Shown: one piece after another, positions 33,328-37,063 of the stretch
Layout of the letters: each line of letters opens with the position of its first letter
Numbering within the stretch: position 1 is the first letter of the stretch
DNA from: Smithella sp. PtaU1.Bin162
GTDB lineage: Bacteria > Desulfobacterota > Syntrophia > Syntrophales > Smithellaceae
Direction: 5' to 3'
DNA length: 37,063 nucleotides
Assembly (NCBI GenBank): GCA_002068015.1
Contig: MVRV01000122.1
Span: 1-37,063 of the forward strand
Position numbers and translations under genes: made by a program
Notes under the pieces: generated by a model
What the model was told of the DNA's origin: nothing
Database searches by the model: none
The model's input: only the letters and a program-made list of their open reading frames with translations

Positions 33328-35845
33328 AATCTTTCCCCTCGTTTTTAACTTTATAATCGATCTCTGCCTTTTCTTTGGCATCAGATGTAAATAGATAATA
33401 GCTGAAGGGATCAACCGCTAATCTCGTTACCCCGCAGCCATAGGGTGTATCCATCAATATTTCGGAATATTTCGGTCTGTTTGACCTTACCGATTTCAGC
33501 AGTTGCATTTGAAATTCGCCGAGGTCGATTAATTTTTCTTCTTTGGCCTTTTCGTAATCACCCGATTCGAGATAAAACTTAAATGCCGAATTGGCCATGA
33601 TTACATTACCCACAGCACCAAATTGTTTAATATCAAGGATGGATTGGGTGATTATGGAAAAGGATCCGCCGTATTTTCTTGCCCTTCTATAACCTTCTTC
33701 TATTATTTCCTGCAGCTGACCGCTTCCTTCCTTCAGAAATTGCCAGGCTTCATCAAATATTATTAGACGTTTTCTGCTGCGATCGGATAAGTATAAATCC
33801 TGGGTGACAGCGTTGATAACCTGCAGTGTGACTACTTTGAACAATTCTTTGATCGGTTTGAGATGCTCCAATTCCAGCACCACGAATTCGTCCGAGGAGA
33901 TATCGAAGTTGGACCGGCCGCAAAACCATTTCCCGTATGCTCCCCTGGACGTAAAATCTCTTATATTGTGGGCTAATATATGGGAGAGCTGCGTAAAGAC
34001 TGTTTTATCGCCGCTGTTAGCTTTTGACTCCTCGTCTGCATACTTAGGATAGGTTATTAAATATTCATGTATCAAATCCACATCAGCATCGTTACCTGCT
34101 TCCTTCCACGCCCAGCGGGCGGCACTTTTTAATATCGTCATTTCTGTCTCTGCGTTGGCCTCGGGAACCGTACCCGTGGCCGAATAAACCATTGTGTGTA
34201 ATAACGCTACTATCGGGGGTAGATCATTATCCGGATCCCCTAAATAGGTAAACGGATTCACACATAAATGAGAATCCGGACTAAAATCCAATACCCTTCC
34301 TTTAAATACTTCTGCTTGCTTTATGTATGATCCGCCTATATCGATAATTCTGATCATGGCATTGGCGGCATAATAATTAAGCGTGATGTAGTTTACTAAA
34401 AAACTTTTCCCGGCACCCGAAGATGCTGAAATAAATAAATTATGATTGTTGGCCGCTTTGCCGAATAAATCCAGGCGACAGGGTTGACCCTTGCGTCCGA
34501 TAAACAACAAATAGGGATACCCGCCGCCGGCAAAATCCGCCTGCACGGGCAACAATGACGATACCGCTGGTGCCGGTGCTGTAAAGTCTCGATCGAGCTT
34601 TTCCAGATTATCCCGGATATTGTATAACCCGAAGGGCAGCGATGCTATAAGCAGCGGTACCAAAATACCTTTATCTTCCTGCATGACATAGCCGTTTTGT
34701 TCCCATAGCCTTTTGGCTCTCACGATTGATTCCGCAGCTTTTTGCTGATCAGCGCTCCATACCCACAGCGTGGGTACTATTTTCACAAACGGCACTCCTT
34801 TTTCTATGTCATCCACCGCGCGCATATATTCTTCTTTTTTTCGCATCAATGACGGCGCGAAGCTTCCTGCGCCCTGTTGCTGCAATACCAGGTTACATTT
34901 CATATGCAGCTTCATTTTTATGTCGGCAAACACAATGCTCAGCGAATATAAAAATGGCGTCAGTATCTGGTTGGCATCGGAAATAACGCCCCAGACACCG
35001 CCAAAGCACTCATTGGTCTGAAACGCATCTACTTCCGGGGGAAATGTTTTCACGGTCGCACACCGGAAATATCTTCCACCGATCTTGATTTCGGATAAGC
35101 TCTTTTTGATAACCGTGTCTGATAATATGACTTGCTTGTTCAGATACTCTTCTTCATTGTAGTTATTGTTATTGGCTGACGGCCGGTCGTTGAATAATTT
35201 TCTCATCCAATCGACTAAATCTGCAGGCCTCAGATCCTGCGGATGAACACCGGCTCCGGATAATATTTCCCTTACCGTACTGTACACATCAGTCACATTG
35301 ATCTTTTCCGCTTCTTTTTCCGGGATCTTTAATGCTACAAATAAACGATAATTTCTCAGGGGCATTCTTTGAAATATATCCATCCCCTTTGTGCCTTTTC
35401 GGAAAAAGCAGGCAAACTGCTCTGCCGACTTTTTTAATAATGGATTATCCCTTGTCTTCCCCTCCTGGTATAATTGCAGTTCTTCATCAATGTACTCGTC
35501 TGAATATAGTATGAATTGGATTATGCTGCCGAAGGGTATTCCAACTCGGAATAGTCCCTCTAAAATGAAAGATGTTTTTTCACCGGCAAATGCCAGCGGT
35601 GTGCATTCCCAAAGGAATCCTATTGTTTCATCCACGTTATAATAAAACACTTTTTCCTTATCGTATGCCCTCCATGGTAAATACGATGAAAACTTATTAT
35701 GCTGGCTTATTCGTTCTATATCAGCTACCGTTGCGTCCCGATCCCGCCCTAATAAAATGTCCTGTATTTTATGACGGAATATATAAATCAATATTGACAA
35801 GACGCCTGTGGCTATTAATGCCGGCATTACGTAAAATATTTCCAT
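33284..35845 (-). CDS. traC: type IV secretion ATPase TraC (VirB4-like)
   Basis: 853 residues, similar to F TraC (875). N-terminal membrane-near region (hydrophobic about 8-25), a TraC N-terminal domain, and a C-terminal P-loop ATPase: Walker A ASSGAGKS (474-481), Walker B LIIFDEA (694-700), and a C-terminal TQSILDIKQFG sensor-like motif. It energises pilus assembly and substrate export at the inner membrane. It lies 13 bases after traV and overlaps the next gene. Intact; the best-supported T4SS gene here. Confidence 0.93.
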   Translation of the reverse strand: MEIFYVMPALIATGVLSILIYIFRHKIQDILLGRDRDATVADIERISQHNKFSSYLPWRAYDKEKVFYYNVDETIGFLWECTPLAFAGEKTSFILEGLFRVGIPFGSIIQFILYSDEYIDEELQLYQEGKTRDNPLLKKSAEQFACFFRKGTKGMDIFQRMPLRNYRLFVALKIPEKEAEKINVTDVYSTVREILSGAGVHPQDLRPADLVDWMRKLFNDRPSANNNNYNEEEYLNKQVILSDTVIKKSLSEIKIGGRYFRCATVKTFPPEVDAFQTNECFGGVWGVISDANQILTPFLYSLSIVFADIKMKLHMKCNLVLQQQGAGSFAPSLMRKKEEYMRAVDDIEKGVPFVKIVPTLWVWSADQQKAAESIVRAKRLWEQNGYVMQEDKGILVPLLIASLPFGLYNIRDNLEKLDRDFTAPAPAVSSLLPVQADFAGGGYPYLLFIGRKGQPCRLDLFGKAANNHNLFISASSGAGKSFLVNYITLNYYAANAMIRIIDIGGSYIKQAEVFKGRVLDFSPDSHLCVNPFTYLGDPDNDLPPIVALLHTMVYSATGTVPEANAETEMTILKSAARWAWKEAGNDADVDLIHEYLITYPKYADEESKANSGDKTVFTQLSHILAHNIRDFTSRGAYGKWFCGRSNFDISSDEFVVLELEHLKPIKELFKVVTLQVINAVTQDLYLSDRSRKRLIIFDEAWQFLKEGSGQLQEIIEEGYRRARKYGGSFSIITQSILDIKQFGAVGNVIMANSAFKFYLESGDYEKAKEEKLIDLGEFQMQLLKSVRSNRPKYSEILMDTPYGCGVTRLAVDPFSYYLFTSDAKEKAEIDYKVKNEGKDYAAAIDDMVRIYRS

Positions 35846-35858
35846 TTTTCCCCTTTTA

Positions 35859-36383
35859 TTATTCTTCGGAATCTATTAAATAATTGCCCACTACCCACTG
35901 CGGATCATCTATTAACAAATAAATATATCTCATCATGTATAATTCGTTCATATCTCCCTTATACGGCAATACCAATACCCTTATTACCTGCGGTGGCGCT
36001 ACTAAAGGTGTATTCGGCAGCTTCAGCATTGTGGCTAATTTTTTATTAACCGCCTTTTGATACATCGTTGCGGATGATTCCGTTGTCATGCGTTTATCCC
36101 CTGACTCGATTGTTTCTGAGGGAAAACAGGCAGTACAATATGTATCTTCCGCTACATTATTATTTTTTGCATCTTTACGGCATTTTTCACACGCTGCTTT
36201 ATTTTCTTTTTCGTTTAATGTGTTGTTCTTCTTTTTTTGCAGAGATTCCTTGTAGGCGCCTTCGACTTTAATGCATTTTCCTTTATCGTAATCCGGGCAG
36301 GAGAAATCTTCTTTATAGGGATTCAATACGGCCCCGCAGCCCCATAGACACAGTATTGTAATGATCATGAGACATTTTTTCAT
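35859..36383 (-). CDS. traV: type IV secretion lipoprotein TraV
   Basis: 174 residues. Lipobox LWGC with lipid-attached C16, then FSCP ... GKCIKVEGAY (C29, C37), the TraV signature; TraV anchors the outer-membrane core complex with TraK and TraB. The middle holds C65-x2-C68 and C83-x2-C86 around a charged stretch, which could bind a metal or form disulfides. The C-terminal part (about 105-170) is the conserved TraB/TraK-binding region. Start overlaps the traB stop (ATGA). Confidence 0.82.
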   Translation of the reverse strand: MKKCLMIITILCLWGCGAVLNPYKEDFSCPDYDKGKCIKVEGAYKESLQKKKNNTLNEKENKAACEKCRKDAKNNNVAEDTYCTACFPSETIESGDKRMTTESSATMYQKAVNKKLATMLKLPNTPLVAPPQVIRVLVLPYKGDMNELYMMRYIYLLIDDPQWVVGNYLIDSEE

Positions 36384-37063
36384 GGAAGCTCTTCCCCTTT
36401 GTTTATTTCTTTTATTTCCAGTTCCACACCTTCCGATATCACCAGCGTTACATTTCTGACTGCTCCAACTTCAATAACGGGCATTGTCTGTCTGGCCAGA
36501 TCCAAATAAAATTTGGATACTTCTTTGGCGGCGCTGGATATACCCTGGCCGGCACCGGCTTGCAGCACCTGGTTTGTATCTATTGACTGCGTTTGACCAA
36601 GCGGACTGATACTGACTGTGGTTGTTTGCGCTTTAATCGCGTCGCCTATCCCGGAAAAAAATCCCGCCAGCACTGATCTTGCCACTATGGCGCCCATTTT
36701 ACTTACAACCGTGCCCCGTAATCCTATTTTACCATCGGAATCGACAACGAATCCTTTGACATGTTGATCGATCACCGCCGTTCCTTTTTTGGAGAGACAC
36801 GATATGCTGGTAATCCTCAAGTGCGCTCTTTCATCCGCCAAAGATCCATGCCCTTCACTGATTACAAAACACCCCTGAAGATTTGCCCGTACCTGGTTGG
36901 GTAAAAAAGCAAGGTCTCTAATCCGCAATAAAACCGGGACAGGCTGTCCTTTGCCTCCCTCTGTTGTCGGCGCATCCAAGCCACTCAGCATCGTGGCCTC
37001 CATAAAAGAAGGGGGTAAATACACCGTCTTTTTTTTGCTTTTTTTTTCGGCTGCCTTTTCTTT
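36380..37063 (-). CDS. traB: type IV secretion protein TraB (VirB10-like), 5' part outside window
   Basis: The C-terminal 227 residues of an F-type TraB; the frame stays open to the right edge of the window. A Lys-rich stretch is followed by the VirB10-like domain: VPVLLRIRDLAFLPNQVRA, GCFVISEGHGSLADERAHL, ISCLSKKGTAVIDQHVKGFV, RSVLAGFFSGIGDAI and QTMPVIEVGAVRNVTLVISEG. TraB spans the envelope and joins the ATPases to the outer-membrane core. An internal GTG at 37024 could be mistaken for the start. The next genes to the right should be traK, traE, traL. Confidence 0.88.
   Translation of the reverse strand, partial: KEKAAEKKSKKKTVYLPPSFMEATMLSGLDAPTTEGGKGQPVPVLLRIRDLAFLPNQVRANLQGCFVISEGHGSLADERAHLRITSISCLSKKGTAVIDQHVKGFVVDSDGKIGLRGTVVSKMGAIVARSVLAGFFSGIGDAIKAQTTTVSISPLGQTQSIDTNQVLQAGAGQGISSAAKEVSKFYLDLARQTMPVIEVGAVRNVTLVISEGVELEIKEINKGEELP

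Noticed and set aside
1-37063. tRNA genes, rRNA genes, CRISPR arrays, integrase or attachment sites
   Set aside because: I looked for cloverleaf T-arm patterns, regularly spaced repeats and recombinase motifs by eye and found none; a weak or unusual case could be missed without a tool.

Overview
The window reads as DNA from a Gram-negative, probably strictly anaerobic bacterium that lives on acyl-CoA chemistry. A syntrophic or sulfidogenic Desulfobacterota lineage (Syntrophales/Smithella-like) is my best guess. The guess rests on an oxygen-sensitive-type 4-hydroxybutyryl-CoA dehydratase homologue, a beta-keto acid cleavage enzyme, AcoR-type sigma-54 activators and an F-type conjugation apparatus; nothing in the sequence proves the taxon. 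No rRNA, tRNA, CRISPR array, integrase or origin was recognised.

Left part (1-4.6 kb): a YkgJ-type Cys-cluster protein, then a three-gene biotin-dependent carboxylase on the minus strand: a divergent pyruvate-carboxylase-type carboxyltransferase, a short biotin carrier and a biotin carboxylase. It is preceded by a good sigma-54 (-24/-12) promoter and an array of GTAAC boxes.

Scar region (4.6-6.5 kb): no intact gene. It holds decayed pieces of an acyl-CoA dehydrogenase, a beta-keto acid cleavage enzyme, an SDR (frameshifted, but still with its ribosome site and a sigma-54 promoter plus GTAAC boxes) and an IS3-family transposase end. The three enzyme remnants belong to the same families as intact genes a few kb away, so this looks like a second, dying version of the pathway.

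Catabolic cluster (6.5-18.9 kb): on the minus strand, in transcription order, an AbfD-like dehydratase, SDR, beta-keto acid cleavage enzyme, long acyl-CoA dehydrogenase, 3-hydroxyacyl-CoA dehydrogenase, thiolase and a sigma-54 activator. A second sigma-54 activator diverges from the dehydratase, and the region between them carries a -24/-12 promoter and dyad operators. The set resembles beta-oxidation without a crotonase or an acyl-CoA ligase. The cleavage enzyme could supply acyl-CoA from a beta-keto acid plus acetyl-CoA, and the dehydratase could feed in an enoyl-CoA. The substrate is unknown.

Right part (18.9 kb-end): after an IS3 orfA remnant with the same terminal repeat as the remnant at 5.57 kb, an almost uninterrupted minus-strand F-type type IV secretion/conjugation operon: traB (cut by the window end), traV, traC, a Cys-rich unknown, traN, traW, traU, trbC, traF, traH, traG, then trbI and an S26/TraF-type signal peptidase. 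One small plus-strand membrane-protein ORF with its own promoter sits inside it. The relaxase, coupling protein, traA/L/E/K and integration genes are not in the window, so plasmid versus integrated element cannot be decided.
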